Source of the DNA: Stenotrophomonas maltophilia | GTDB taxonomy: Bacteria > Pseudomonadota > Gammaproteobacteria > Xanthomonadales > Xanthomonadaceae | Length of the DNA: 64,000 nucleotides | NCBI RefSeq assembly: GCF_025642255.1 | Contig: NZ_CP106759.1 | Location: 3,993,501-4,057,500 of the forward strand | Reading direction: 5' to 3' | Part shown: positions 27,245 through 37,656 of the stretch, one piece after another | How positions within the stretch are numbered: the first letter of the stretch is position 1 | How the letters are laid out: each line of letters opens with the position of its first letter | Notes under the pieces: model-generated | The model's input: only the letters and a program-made list of their open reading frames with translations | What the model was told of the DNA's origin: nothing | Database searches by the model: none | Translations under genes and position numbers: made by a program

Positions 27245-27273
27245 GCCAACCCCTTGTCGCGCAAAGGGTTGGC
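27245..27273 (-). terminator. Hairpin between rsmG and parA
   Basis: GCCAACCC/GGGTTGGC (8 bp) encloses a loop of about 13 bases just after the rsmG stop. There is no T-run. It could be a weak attenuator between rsmG and parA. Confidence 0.35.
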
Positions 27274-27280
27274 GGCGGGA

Positions 27281-27919
27281 TCAGGGGCCTGTAACGGTGA
27301 CCAGGTGGCGCTCGCCCGCCAGGCCGGGCACGCTCAACGGGGCCACGTCGCGCACCTGCCAGCCTGCCGGCAGTGCGGCGATCTCTTCATGCGGGTAGAC
27401 GCCCTTCATCGCCAGCAGCACGCCGCCAGGACGCAGCAGGTGGCCACCGACGCGGATGATGCCGGCCAGCGTGTCCATCGCGCGGGCGGTCAACTGGTCG
27501 TAGTGGCCGGCCTCGTCCAGCGCTTCGGCGCGCGACTCAGCCACGCGGGCATTGCCCAGGCCGAGCTGGCGCACGGCCTCGCGCATGAAGCGGGCCTTCT
27601 TGCCGTTGCTCTCGACCAGGGTGACCTGCAGACCCGGGCAGGCGATCGCCAGCGGGATACCGGGCAGTCCAGGACCGGTACCGAGGTCGGCCAGGCGGCC
27701 ATCGGCCACGAACGGCTGCATGGCCAGCGAATCGAGCAGGTGACGGGTGACCATCTCCTGCGGGTCGCGGATGGCGGTGAGGTTGTAGGTGCCGTTCCAG
27801 CGGTGCAGCAGGCCCAGGTAGCGCAGCAGCGGCGGCGCCAGTGCGGCGTCCAGGCCCATGCCGGCCAGGCCCTGCTCCAGCGTGGCGGTCACGCCGGCGG
27901 GAAGTTCGTGTTCGCTCAT
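27281..27919 (-). CDS. rsmG: 16S rRNA (guanine527-N7)-methyltransferase
   Basis: This 212-residue SAM-dependent methyltransferase (formerly GidB) modifies G527 of 16S rRNA; loss gives low-level streptomycin resistance in several bacteria. Motif I is [20 protein letters not shown], preceded by [20 protein letters not shown], the family's defining segment. [20 protein letters not shown] follows. Length and start ([11 protein letters not shown]) are typical. It is upstream of parAB on the same strand. Confidence 0.96.
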   Translation of the reverse strand: MSEHELPAGVTATLEQGLAGMGLDAALAPPLLRYLGLLHRWNGTYNLTAIRDPQEMVTRHLLDSLAMQPFVADGRLADLGTGPGLPGIPLAIACPGLQVTLVESNGKKARFMREAVRQLGLGNARVAESRAEALDEAGHYDQLTARAMDTLAGIIRVGGHLLRPGGVLLAMKGVYPHEEIAALPAGWQVRDVAPLSVPGLAGERHLVTVTGP

Positions 27920-27958
27920 GCCGCCATTATCGCCCGTTTCCCGGGCTGATTCGCCGCT

Positions 27959-28558
27959 TCATTGCGGATACCAGGCCAATGCGGCACGGAACTGGCCGCT
28001 GGCCTGCCATTCGTGCAGATGCCACTGCCGGGCATCACCCAGCGCAGGGTCGCACCAGCGCAGGTGCAGGGCGCCGTCGACACCTGGCGCCAGCTGCAGG
28101 CGATGCAGGCCGAACGAAATGCCCTGCCCGTGTGCCTTCAGCAGCGCCTCCTTGGCGCACCAGACACGGAAGAACCAGTGTTCGCGTTCCGCGGCGTCCA
28201 GGCCCTGCAGCCAGGCCACCTCTTCCGGATGGAAGAAGCGCTGCACGATCTCCAGCAGGCGTGGGCGCGGGCGCAGCAGTTCCAGGTCCACGCCGAGCCG
28301 TACACCTTCACCCAGCGCCACCAGCAGCACGTCGCCACTGTGACTCCAGCCCGTGCCGTGGTCGGCCAGCGCACCGGTCAGCTCGGGTCGGCCCTTGTCG
28401 TCGCGGACCAGCGGCAGTGCCTCCGGCGCGAGATCCAGCGCCTGTGCCAGCACCTGCCGGGCCTGCGGCTCACCGCGCTGGCCCGGCACATGTGGCCGCC
28501 GCCAGACCGTCACGGGCCCGAAGCGCCAGGGGCCATCCAGGGTGGCTGGCAAGCTCAT
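27959..28558 (-). CDS. 4'-phosphopantetheinyl transferase superfamily (Sfp-like)
   Basis: This 199-residue protein is predicted to move phosphopantetheine from CoA onto acyl or peptidyl carrier proteins. The two Mg-binding signatures are present: LGVDLELLRPRP near residue 105 and WCAKEALLKAHGQGI near residue 152. The pseudo-dimeric length fits the Sfp/HetI group rather than AcpS, so the target may be a secondary-metabolite or aryl-polyene carrier protein. Start MSLPATLDGPW (28558) was chosen over an ATG nine codons earlier. It lies 39 bases upstream of rsmG and may be co-transcribed with it. Confidence 0.9.
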   Translation of the reverse strand: MSLPATLDGPWRFGPVTVWRRPHVPGQRGEPQARQVLAQALDLAPEALPLVRDDKGRPELTGALADHGTGWSHSGDVLLVALGEGVRLGVDLELLRPRPRLLEIVQRFFHPEEVAWLQGLDAAEREHWFFRVWCAKEALLKAHGQGISFGLHRLQLAPGVDGALHLRWCDPALGDARQWHLHEWQASGQFRAALAWYPQ

Positions 28559-28642
28559 CCGCACGCAACCGTCACGCGATTGCACGACGGGTTCACAGCC
28601 ATGCGCGTCAACTGGTCACGGTTTTCCACCGGAGGTTCGATC

Positions 28643-28894
28643 ATGGGCATCATCATCTGGCTGATCGTCGGCGGCATCGTGGGCTGGCTGGCAAGCATCA
28701 TCATGAAGCGCGATGCGCAGCAGGGCATCATTCTCAACATCGTGGTCGGCATTGTCGGCGCGCTGATTTCCGGCTGGCTGTTCGGCGGCGGCATCAACGA
28801 AGCGATCACCATCCGCACCTTCCTGTTCTCGCTGATCGGTGCGGTGATCCTGCTGGCGATCGTCAACCTGTTCACCCGCAAGAGCATACGTTGA
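28643..28894 (+). CDS. GlsB/YeaQ/YmgE-family small membrane stress protein
   Basis: This 83-residue, glycine-rich protein has three transmembrane helices: IIIWLIVGGIVGWLASIIM, then ILNIVVGIVGALISGWLFGG, then FLFSLIGAVILLAIVNLF. This is the transglycosylase-associated/GlsB pattern. Members are induced by general stress in other bacteria; the molecular role is unknown. GGAGG lies 7 bases before the ATG. It is a single gene, divergent from the phosphopantetheinyl transferase. Confidence 0.9.
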   Translation: MGIIIWLIVGGIVGWLASIIMKRDAQQGIILNIVVGIVGALISGWLFGGGINEAITIRTFLFSLIGAVILLAIVNLFTRKSIR

Positions 28895-28905
28895 TCCGAC
28901 GGGCA

Positions 28906-28929
28906 GCGCCGGGCACGGCCCGGCGCTAC
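28906..28929. repeat. Single SMAG/REP unit
   Basis: Arms GCGCCGGGC/GCCCGGCGC end in CTAC, one base before the xthA stop codon. It lies between convergent glsB-like and xthA genes. Confidence 0.85.
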
Positions 28930-28930
28930 C

Positions 28931-29698
28931 TCACCCCAACTGCACCCATGCCGGCGCGTGGTCGCTGGGGCGCTCCCAGGTACGTGGCTCGCGGTCGATG
29001 CCGGACGCCACGGCGCCGCCCTTGAGCGCATCGGAGACCAGGGTGAGGTCGATGCGCAGGCCCAGATTGCGGCGGAAGCCCGCCGCGCGGTAATCCCACC
29101 AGCTGAACGTGCCGGCTTCCTCGTTGTGCAGCCGGAAACCGTCGTGCAGGCCCAGCTGCAGCAGCTTGTTCAGCGCGCCGCGCTCGGCGGTGGAGGTGAG
29201 GATGTGGTTCTCGTTCCACACCTCCGGATCATGCACGTCGCGGGCGTCCGGGGCGATGTTGAAGTCACCCAGCACGACCAGCTTCGGGTGCCGCTGCAGT
29301 TCCTCGCCGATCCAGGCGTGCACGGCCTCCAGCCAGCGCAGCTTGTACGCATACTTGTCGGTGCCGACGTCCTGGCCGTTGACCACATACAGGTTGATCA
29401 CCCGCAGGTCGCCAAAGGTGCCGGCGATGACGCGCTTCTGCTCGTCCTCGAAACCCGGAATGCCGATCTGCACGTCCTGCGCCGGCTCGCGTGACAGCAG
29501 TGCCACGCCGTTGTAGGTCTTCTGGCCGGCGAATACGCTGCGGTAGCCGGCGCCGATCAACGCCGCATCCGGGAACTTGTGGTCCTCCAGCTTGGTTTCC
29601 TGGATGCCGACGATGTCCGGGCCGAACTCCTTGAGCCACTGCTCCAGGTGCGGCAGGCGGACGTTGAGCGAATTGACGTTCCACGAGGCGATCTTCAT
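28931..29698 (-). CDS. xthA: Exodeoxyribonuclease III / AP endonuclease
   Basis: This 255-residue EEP-family nuclease serves base-excision repair. Markers are MKIASWNVNSLNVRLPHLEQ, catalytic Glu in GIQETKLED, DFNIAP (VVLGDFNIAPDARDVHDP region), GLRIDLTLVSD and the terminal SDHAPAWVQL with the catalytic Asp-His. All active-site residues are present. It is a single gene; SMAG units lie on both sides. Confidence 0.95.
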   Translation of the reverse strand: MKIASWNVNSLNVRLPHLEQWLKEFGPDIVGIQETKLEDHKFPDAALIGAGYRSVFAGQKTYNGVALLSREPAQDVQIGIPGFEDEQKRVIAGTFGDLRVINLYVVNGQDVGTDKYAYKLRWLEAVHAWIGEELQRHPKLVVLGDFNIAPDARDVHDPEVWNENHILTSTAERGALNKLLQLGLHDGFRLHNEEAGTFSWWDYRAAGFRRNLGLRIDLTLVSDALKGGAVASGIDREPRTWERPSDHAPAWVQLG

Positions 29699-29725
29699 GG
29701 GGGCATTCTACCCGGGCCTGCTTTG

Positions 29726-29811
29726 GTAGGCGCCAACCTTGGTTGGCGCATGGATGCCCCGCGTGCCAACCAAGGTTGGCACCTACCAGTAGAGCCACGC
29801 CATGCGTGGCT
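29726..29811. repeat. SMAG/REP trimer with two arm families
   Basis: Unit 1 (29726-29749) and inverted unit 2 (29763-29786) share arms GCCAACC/GGTTGGC. Unit 3 (29789-29811) follows directly with arms AGCCACGC/GCGTGGCT. The last base of unit 3 abuts the stop codon of the aldehyde dehydrogenase gene. Confidence 0.88.
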
Positions 29812-31221
29812 TCACCGCAGCAGCAGCTTCAACATCCCCGCAATCTTCGAATACGGCGGCCGCAGCCTGTCGCTGGCCGCCCAGCGCGACTGCCACAGCA
29901 CCGGCAACCGCTTGCTCATCGCATCGAACCCGGCGCGGCCGTGGTACGCGCCCATGCCGCTGGCGCCCACCCCGCCGAACGGCAGGCCATCGGCGGCGAA
30001 GTGCAGCAGCGTGTCGTTGACCGTCACTCCCCCGGCCACCACGTTGGCGAGAATGCGCTCCACGGTGGCGCGGTCGTGGCTGAAGGGATACAGCGCCAGC
30101 GGCCGGTCGCGGGAGAGAACGTCGACCAGCGCCGCATCCAGATCCGGGTAGGCGCGCACCGGCAGGATCGGCCCGAAGATCTCCTCGCGCATCAGGTCCA
30201 GATCGTCCGGCGGGTCCAGTACCACGGTCGGTACCAGCAGGCGCTCGCGGCCGGCGCGAGCCTCATCCACGTGCGCCAGCGGAATCACCGGCACCCCGCG
30301 TTGCCGCGCCTGTGCCAGATAGCCCTGCAGGCGCTGGTACTGGCCTTCGTTGATGATGCGCGTGTAGTCGCCGGCCTCGCTGAAGTCACCATAGCGCTCG
30401 CGTACCTGCTGCTGCAGCGCCTGCACGAACTCGCGCTGACGCGCGCTATCGATCAGCACGTAATCCGGCGCGATGCAGGTCTGGCCCGCGTTGAACCACT
30501 TGCCGGTGGCCAGCCGTGCGGCGGCTTTGTCCAGCGGGAAATCACGGCAGACGATGGCCGGCGACTTGCCGCCCAGTTCCAAGGTAACCGGTACCAGATG
30601 CTCGGCTGCCGCTGCCATCACCTTGCGGCCCACGGCCGTCGAGCCGGTGAACAGCAGATGGTCCAGCGGCAAAGAGGAGACCGCTGCGGCTACGTCCGCC
30701 CCACCCTGCACCACCGCCACCCGATCGGGCGGGAACACACTGGCCAGCAGATCGGCCAGGAACGCGCTGGTGCGCGGGGTATGTTCGGACGGCTTCAGCA
30801 ACACATGGTTGCCGGCAGCGATGGCGGTGGCCAGTGGCACCAATGCCAGCGTAACCGGGTAGTTCCACGGCGAGATCACCCCGACCACGCCCAACGGCGT
30901 CGGCCGCAGCTGCGCGCGCGCCGGCCACAACTTCCATCCCGCCGATGCCCGCTGCGGCTTCGACCAGCGCCGCAGGTGGCGCCGCAGGTGGTCGATGGCC
31001 GACAGCACGCTCATGCCATCGGCCAGTTTCGATTCAACGTGGGCGCGATGGCCGAAGTCCTCGGCGATGGCCTGGGCCATTTCATCCAGACGCGGCTTCA
31101 GCGCCTCGCGCAGGCGGCGCAGGTCGGCTTCGCGCTGATCCAGCGACGGGCGCTGCGACTGCCAGGCGCTGCGCAGGGTGTGCAGGAGGTCGGGGAGGTC
31201 GGCTGGGGCGGTGGTCGTCAT
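29812..31221 (-). CDS. Aldehyde dehydrogenase, coniferyl-aldehyde-dehydrogenase type
   Basis: This 469-residue NAD(P)-dependent enzyme has catalytic Cys in NAGQTCIAPDYVLI and general-base Glu in VTLELGGKSPAIV. The cofactor loop is FTGSTAVGRKVMAAA and the family segment is GVVGVISPWNYPVTLALVPL. It groups by pattern with class-3/coniferyl aldehyde dehydrogenases (CalB-like), which oxidise aromatic or medium-chain aldehydes to acids. The ATG at 31221 starts the family-length protein; the longer frame runs into a repeat. It stands alone; the stop codon abuts a SMAG trimer. Confidence 0.9.
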   Translation of the reverse strand: MTTTAPADLPDLLHTLRSAWQSQRPSLDQREADLRRLREALKPRLDEMAQAIAEDFGHRAHVESKLADGMSVLSAIDHLRRHLRRWSKPQRASAGWKLWPARAQLRPTPLGVVGVISPWNYPVTLALVPLATAIAAGNHVLLKPSEHTPRTSAFLADLLASVFPPDRVAVVQGGADVAAAVSSLPLDHLLFTGSTAVGRKVMAAAAEHLVPVTLELGGKSPAIVCRDFPLDKAAARLATGKWFNAGQTCIAPDYVLIDSARQREFVQALQQQVRERYGDFSEAGDYTRIINEGQYQRLQGYLAQARQRGVPVIPLAHVDEARAGRERLLVPTVVLDPPDDLDLMREEIFGPILPVRAYPDLDAALVDVLSRDRPLALYPFSHDRATVERILANVVAGGVTVNDTLLHFAADGLPFGGVGASGMGAYHGRAGFDAMSKRLPVLWQSRWAASDRLRPPYSKIAGMLKLLLR

Positions 31222-31256
31222 GGGCCGACTATACGGGGTGCGGCACTGTCCGACGG

Positions 31257-31292
31257 AGTCAGATACCTTTCGCGCGCGAAAGAGATCTGACC
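31257..31292. repeat. GGTCGGA-type inverted repeat, copy 2 (diverged)
   Basis: AGTCAGAT...CTTTCGCG pairs with CGCGAAAG...ATCTGACC. It shares the plan of the repeats at 4819 and 36863 (a GGGTC(A/G)GA arm plus a CTTTC core). It lies 36 bases upstream of the aldehyde dehydrogenase start, so it may sit in that gene's leader. Confidence 0.6.
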
Positions 31293-31397
31293 CTGGGCGC
31301 GAGATGGCGGGTGGCTTCGGATGCTTTTCAACCACGATTACGGCATTGAACGCTGTCTTTTCGCGTCTGCGGAGTTTTGTGCCGCGCGCTGCGCGGT

Positions 31398-31420
31398 CGC
31401 CGAGCATGGCTCGGCGCTAC
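31398..31420. repeat. Single SMAG/REP unit
   Basis: CGCCGAGC-ATG-GCTCGGCG then CTAC. It lies just beyond the intrinsic terminator of the MFS transporter gene. Confidence 0.8.
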
Positions 31421-31429
31421 AAGGCAACG

Positions 31430-31455
31430 AAAAGGCCGTGGTCTGCACCACGGCC
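31430..31455 (-). terminator. Intrinsic terminator after the MHS transporter
   Basis: On the minus strand a 9-bp stem, GGCCGTGGT/ACCACGGCC, is followed by CCTTTT-like T-rich sequence (plus-strand GAAAAGG). It lies 27 bases downstream of the transporter stop. Confidence 0.85.
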
Positions 31456-31481
31456 TCTCCTTCATCCGGTGAACATCATTC

Positions 31482-33146
31482 CTACTTGGTGATATCCACG
31501 TCCTTGGTTTCACGCAGGAACAGGCCACCGATCACCACCGACATCAGCGCGATCGCGATCGGATACCACAGGCCGTAGTACAGATTGCCGGTACCGGCCA
31601 CCAGCGCGAAGGAGATCGCCGGCAGGAAGCCACCGAACCAGCCGTTGCCGATGTGATACGGCAGCGACATCGAGGTGTAGCGGATGCGGGTCGGGAACAG
31701 CTCGACCAGGTAGGCGGCGATCGGGCCGTAGACCATGGTCACGTACAGCACCAGCAGCCACAGCATGAAGATCGTGCCCGCAATGTTGATGCGCGCGCTG
31801 TCCGCCTTGGCCGGGTAGCCGGCGGTGGTCAGGGCGGTCTTCAGTTCGGCACCGAACGCGTCGGCCTTGGCCTTGCCTTCGTCCTTGCTCAGTCCCGCCG
31901 CTTCATACGAGGTGACGCTGGCGCTGCCGACGTTGACGATCGCCAGCGAACCCGCCGCTGCCGGCTGCACGTCGTACGGCACGCCCGCCTTGGTCAACGC
32001 GGCGGTGGCCACGTCACAGGAGCTGGTGAACTTGCGCAGGCCGACCGGATCGAACTGGAACGAGCAGGTGGACGGATCGGCCACGACCAGGGCCGGCGAG
32101 CTGCTGCGGGCCTCTTCGATGGCCGGGTTGGCGAAGTGGGTCAGGCCCTTGAAGATCGGGATGTAAGTCACGGCAGCCAGCAGGCAGCCGGCGAGGATGA
32201 TCTTCTTGCGGCCGATACGGTCGGACAGCCAGCCGAAGAAGATGAAGAACGGCACACCCAGCGCCAGTGCGGCTGCGATCAGCAGGTAGGAGGTGGTGGC
32301 GTCGACCTTCAGCATGCTGCTGAGGAAGAACAGCGCATAGAACTGGCCGCCGTACCAGACCACGGCCTGGCCGGCCGCTGCGCCGAGCAGGACCAGCAGC
32401 ATCAGCTTCAGGTTGCCGCCCTTCAGGCTGTCACGGAACGGCGTCTTGGAGCCCTTGCCTTCCGACTTCATCTGCTGGAACAGCGGCGACTCACTCAGCT
32501 GCAGGCGGATCCACACCGAGATGCCCAGCAGCACGATGGACACCAGGAACGGAATGCGCCAGCCCCAGGCTTCGAATGCTTCATTGCCCAGGAAGTAGCG
32601 GCAGGCCAGGATGATCAGCAGCGACATGAACAGGCCCAGCGTGGCGGTGCACTGGATGAAGCTGGTGTACAGGCCACGCTTGTCGTCCGGGGCATGCTCG
32701 GCCACGTAGGTCGCCGCGCCGCCGTATTCGCCACCCATCGCCAGGCCCTGGGCCAGACGCAGGATGATCAGGATCACCGGCGCGGCAAAGCCGATCGACG
32801 CGTAGTTGGGCAGCACACCGACCAGGAAGGTCGAGATGCCCATGATCAGGATGGTGACCAGGAAGGTGTACTTGCGGCCGATGCGGTCGCCGAGGCTGCC
32901 GAAGAAGGCCGCGCCGAACGGTCGCACGAAGAAGCCGGCGGCGAACGCCAGCAGGGCGAAGATCATGCCCGTGGTTTCATTGACTCCGCTGAAGAACTGC
33001 TTGGCGATGATGGCGGCGAGCGAGCCGTACAGGAAGAAGTCATACCACTCGAAGACCGTACCCAGGCTCGAAGCGAAGATGACTTTCTTGTGGCCCTTGG
33101 TTAGGGTGCCCGCGGGATTGTGCGCGGTGCTGGGTGTGCTGGACAT
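31482..33146 (-). CDS. MHS-family MFS transporter with large periplasmic insertion
   Basis: This 554-residue inner-membrane symporter of the metabolite:H+ symporter family has VFEWYDFFLYGSLAAIIA (helix 1) and the loop motif GSLGDRIGRKYTF. GLAMGGEYGGAATYVAEHA is the MHS signature, repeated as GWLSDRIGRKKIIL in the second half. About 105 residues with two cysteines (DPSTCSFQFDP, FTSSCDVAT) are inserted between YIPIFKGLTHFA and INIAGTIFMLW, making the protein ~110 longer than ShiA/ProP relatives. The start MSSTPSTAHNPAG follows GGGGAAG. It follows the porin gene on the same strand and neighbours acs, so a carboxylate such as acetate is the inferred substrate. Confidence 0.9.
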   Translation of the reverse strand: MSSTPSTAHNPAGTLTKGHKKVIFASSLGTVFEWYDFFLYGSLAAIIAKQFFSGVNETTGMIFALLAFAAGFFVRPFGAAFFGSLGDRIGRKYTFLVTILIMGISTFLVGVLPNYASIGFAAPVILIILRLAQGLAMGGEYGGAATYVAEHAPDDKRGLYTSFIQCTATLGLFMSLLIILACRYFLGNEAFEAWGWRIPFLVSIVLLGISVWIRLQLSESPLFQQMKSEGKGSKTPFRDSLKGGNLKLMLLVLLGAAAGQAVVWYGGQFYALFFLSSMLKVDATTSYLLIAAALALGVPFFIFFGWLSDRIGRKKIILAGCLLAAVTYIPIFKGLTHFANPAIEEARSSSPALVVADPSTCSFQFDPVGLRKFTSSCDVATAALTKAGVPYDVQPAAAGSLAIVNVGSASVTSYEAAGLSKDEGKAKADAFGAELKTALTTAGYPAKADSARINIAGTIFMLWLLVLYVTMVYGPIAAYLVELFPTRIRYTSMSLPYHIGNGWFGGFLPAISFALVAGTGNLYYGLWYPIAIALMSVVIGGLFLRETKDVDITK

Positions 33147-33178
33147 GAGACGCTTCCCCTCCGAAGCAATCGTTGTTG

Positions 33179-33236
33179 GTAGGTGCCGACGGTGGGTCGG
33201 CACTCAGTATCGGTAGCGGCCGACCTGGGTCGGCGC
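33179..33236. repeat. Tandem SMAG/REP units inside the porin-transporter gap
   Basis: Two units in the same orientation start GTAG at 33179 and 33213, with arms GTGCCGAC/GTCGGCAC and GGCCGACC/GGTCGGC. They lie in the 94-base gap between the porin stop and the transporter start, so they would be transcribed within the operon mRNA. Confidence 0.85.
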
Positions 33237-33240
33237 GCCG

Positions 33241-34662
33241 TCAGAAGCTGTACTTCGTGGTGAACTGCAGCCGGGTGATGTCACCCTTGTTGCCGTTCTC
33301 AATCTCGCGGCGGCCATACATCAGCTCGGCGCCGACATCGACCTTGGGCAGCGGTGAGTAGAAGATGTTGCCGCGGATGCTCTGCACGCTCTTGGTGACC
33401 AGCGGGCCCAGCACGCTGTCGTTGTCGTAGTCGCTGCGCGCATAGATCAGGTTGGTGCGCAGCTTCGGCGAGAACGCATGGCGCCAGCCCACGTAACCGG
33501 CCAGAACGCCGGTCGGATTGAGCTCGTCGCGGGCGATGTCATAGGCCGAGTCGGCGGTGATGCCCAGGCCGATGTAACGCGCGATGCCCTCGCCTCCGGT
33601 GAACTGGTAATGCAGCGAATCGCTGTCGCCCATCACCCACTTGCCGCCCAGGGTCAGGCCGCCGGCAACCTTGTCGGCCTTGGCGCCGGTGGTCTGGTTG
33701 TCGACCTTCAGCTGGCGGACGATGCCGCCGACGCCGAAGGTGCCCCAGTCGCCCTTCCAGCCGTAACGCATCGTCAGATCAGGCAGGCTGCCGCGATCGG
33801 AGTTGGCGCTGGCGTTGGTCCAGGCGCCGGTGACCGGATTGCGGGTACCGGTAAGCGTGGTGGTTTCCGGGTTTTCCAGGGCAACGCTGAAGCCGCCGCT
33901 GGTGTAACGCACCTGTGCCTGGCGTACGAAGATCACACCGTCGGTCGGGCCGACGAAGTCGACCGCTTCCGGCAATGCGGCCGCGTCCATGAAGTTGGAC
34001 CAGGTCTGGCCGGCGAGCCAGTTGTTCCAGTACATGTAGGCATGGCGCAGGGTGACGCCGTAGGTGTTGGTGGCGGTCTGGTTGCCGAGCGAGTTGCCGA
34101 AGAAGTCCATCTCGAAGAACGCGCCGGCCTTGTTGCCGGACTCGCTCACGTTGTCGATGCCCAGGTTGAAGCGCGAGAACTTTGCGTGGGCGTTGTAGTC
34201 GGTGCCCGAACGCCTGCCGTTTCCGCCGGCGCCTTCCACCGGGGTCTGGCCCGGCAGATACAGCGAACGGCCAGTGGCATCGTCGGCCAGCTGGCCGTCA
34301 CTGGTCTGGGTCGCCAGGAAGTCAGCCTTGATGAAGCCACCGATCTTGACCGTGGTACCCGGTGCGGCACCCGGAGTGATGGTGGTGACCTGGATCGGCT
34401 GCTTGCCGGCCGGCACCGCCGGCTTCTGCTCGGACTGCACGGTGCGGACTTCGGTCACCGCCTGCTGGGTCTGGGCGATCTGGGTCTGCTGCTGTTGCTG
34501 CGAAGACAGCAGCAGCTGGACCTGGCGCTCCAGTTCGGCGACGCGTGATTCGAGTGCTTTCTCTTTGGCGGTCTCTGCGAACGCCATGCCCGGTGCGACC
34601 AGGGCGACCAGCAGGCAGGCCGCCAAAGGTGTGCGCACGGCTTTCAACGTACGGTGGCTCAT
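33241..34662 (-). CDS. DcaP-like outer-membrane porin
   Basis: This 473-residue protein has a signal peptide (TPLAACLLVALVAPGMAFA) and a mature N-terminus forming a coiled coil rich in Gln (KALESRVAELERQVQLLLSS and a QQQQQTQIAQ run). This is the trimerising region of DcaP-type porins. KIGGFIKADFLA opens a beta-barrel that closes with the C-terminal Phe in LQFTTKYSF, as required for Bam-dependent insertion. DcaP porins take up dicarboxylates and other small anions. GGGAGAG lies upstream of the ATG at 34662. It precedes the MHS transporter and is divergent from acs, suggesting joint uptake of a carboxylate. Confidence 0.88.
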   Translation of the reverse strand: MSHRTLKAVRTPLAACLLVALVAPGMAFAETAKEKALESRVAELERQVQLLLSSQQQQQTQIAQTQQAVTEVRTVQSEQKPAVPAGKQPIQVTTITPGAAPGTTVKIGGFIKADFLATQTSDGQLADDATGRSLYLPGQTPVEGAGGNGRRSGTDYNAHAKFSRFNLGIDNVSESGNKAGAFFEMDFFGNSLGNQTATNTYGVTLRHAYMYWNNWLAGQTWSNFMDAAALPEAVDFVGPTDGVIFVRQAQVRYTSGGFSVALENPETTTLTGTRNPVTGAWTNASANSDRGSLPDLTMRYGWKGDWGTFGVGGIVRQLKVDNQTTGAKADKVAGGLTLGGKWVMGDSDSLHYQFTGGEGIARYIGLGITADSAYDIARDELNPTGVLAGYVGWRHAFSPKLRTNLIYARSDYDNDSVLGPLVTKSVQSIRGNIFYSPLPKVDVGAELMYGRREIENGNKGDITRLQFTTKYSF

Positions 34663-34907
34663 GTTGCCCTCTCTCCCAAGTGGCAAGGTGATGCCGCGCG
34701 TGGGGCACGGTCGAGCCGAGACTGCGGGGCACATGCGCGCACCGGCTATTCGCCATTGGTCGAAGCCGGGCCCGCAGGGCGCCCACTTTCGACCATGGTC
34801 TAAGCACAGTGGTGACGCGGCCGGGGGTGGATGGGGCAAACTGAGGGGGATCGGTCGTTGCGATGCTGCGACCGCACATACAAAGTCAACGTGCAAGTGA
34901 GGGTGCC

Positions 34908-36851
<1,944 letters not shown>

Positions 36852-36862
36852 CGTACGACCCG

Positions 36863-36902
36863 GGGTCGGACCCCTTTCCGCAGGGAAAGGGCTCTGACCC
36901 CA
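36863..36902. repeat. GGTCGGA-type inverted repeat, copy 3
   Basis: GGGGTCGGA-CCCCTTTCC pairs with GGGAAAGGG-CTCTGACCCC around GCA. It starts 11 bases after the acs stop, the same downstream position as copy 1. Confidence 0.75.
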
Positions 36903-36945
36903 GGGGCCTGGCCCCCGAACAGTTTCCCCACGGTTCCCCCCGACC

Positions 36946-37611
36946 ATGACCACCCTCCTGATTGCAGATGACCACCCGCTGTTCCGCGAAGCCCTGCGTG
37001 GGGCCGTACAGCGGGTCATCCCCGGCGTGCAGCTGTTCGAGGCTGACAGCGTGGAAGCGCTGTATGCGCTGGCCGACCAGCACAACGATGCCGACCTGGT
37101 CCTGATGGACCTCAACATGCCGGGTGCACAGGGTTTCAACGCACTGGTGCACATGCGCTCGCTGCATCCTCACCTGCCGGTGGTGGTCGTCTCCGCGCGG
37201 GAGGAGGCCACGGTGATGCGCCGTGCGCTCGATCACGGTGCGCTGGGCTTCATTCCCAAGTCCGCCGACTCGGACACCATCGGTCATGCGCTGGGCACCA
37301 TCCTCGACGGCGAGACGTGGGCCCCGCCGGAGGCACACAACGTGCCACCCACCGAGCGCGAGGAACGCGAGGTCGGCCAGCGCCTGCGCGAGCTGACGCC
37401 GCAGCAGTTCCGCGTGCTGCAGATGCTGGGCGCCGGCCGCCTGAACAAGCAGATCGCCTACGACCTCAACGTCTCCGAAGCGACGATCAAGGCACATGTG
37501 ACCGCGATCCTGCGCAAGCTGGGCGTGACCAACCGCACCCAGGCGGTGCTGATGGCTGGCAAGCTGGCCATCGACGACGACGCGATCGTGCTGCCGCCGG
37601 AAGAAGACTGA
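36946..37611 (+). CDS. crbR: LuxR-family response regulator (CrbR-like)
   Basis: This 221-residue protein has an N-terminal receiver with acidic pocket IADDHPLFREAL and phosphoacceptor Asp in LVLMDLNMPGAQ (about residue 54). The receiver ends VSAREEATVMRRALDHGALG and FIPKS (conserved Lys). A C-terminal LuxR helix-turn-helix follows: LTPQQFRVLQMLGAGRLNKQ then IAYDLNVSEATIKAHVTAIL. Position 94 bases after acs and the SSS-type sensor kinase nearby identify it as the likely CrbR/ErdR-type activator of acs. The symbol rests on context and family, not on identity I can measure. Confidence 0.88.
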   Translation: MTTLLIADDHPLFREALRGAVQRVIPGVQLFEADSVEALYALADQHNDADLVLMDLNMPGAQGFNALVHMRSLHPHLPVVVVSAREEATVMRRALDHGALGFIPKSADSDTIGHALGTILDGETWAPPEAHNVPPTEREEREVGQRLRELTPQQFRVLQMLGAGRLNKQIAYDLNVSEATIKAHVTAILRKLGVTNRTQAVLMAGKLAIDDDAIVLPPEED

Positions 37612-37656
37612 CCGTGCCGGGCTGCGGAGCAGAGCACGGGGTCTTGTGATGCCCTC

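Noticed and set aside
25449..27919. parS centromere near parAB
   Set aside because: I looked for the TGTTTCACGTGAAACA palindrome around the par genes and elsewhere in the window and did not see it; it is probably outside this segment.
34681..34696. Sigma-54-like sequence TGGCAAGGTGATGCC upstream of acs
   Set aside because: Spacing between the GG and GC elements is one base short, the -12 element lacks its first T, and it lies over 200 bases before acs.
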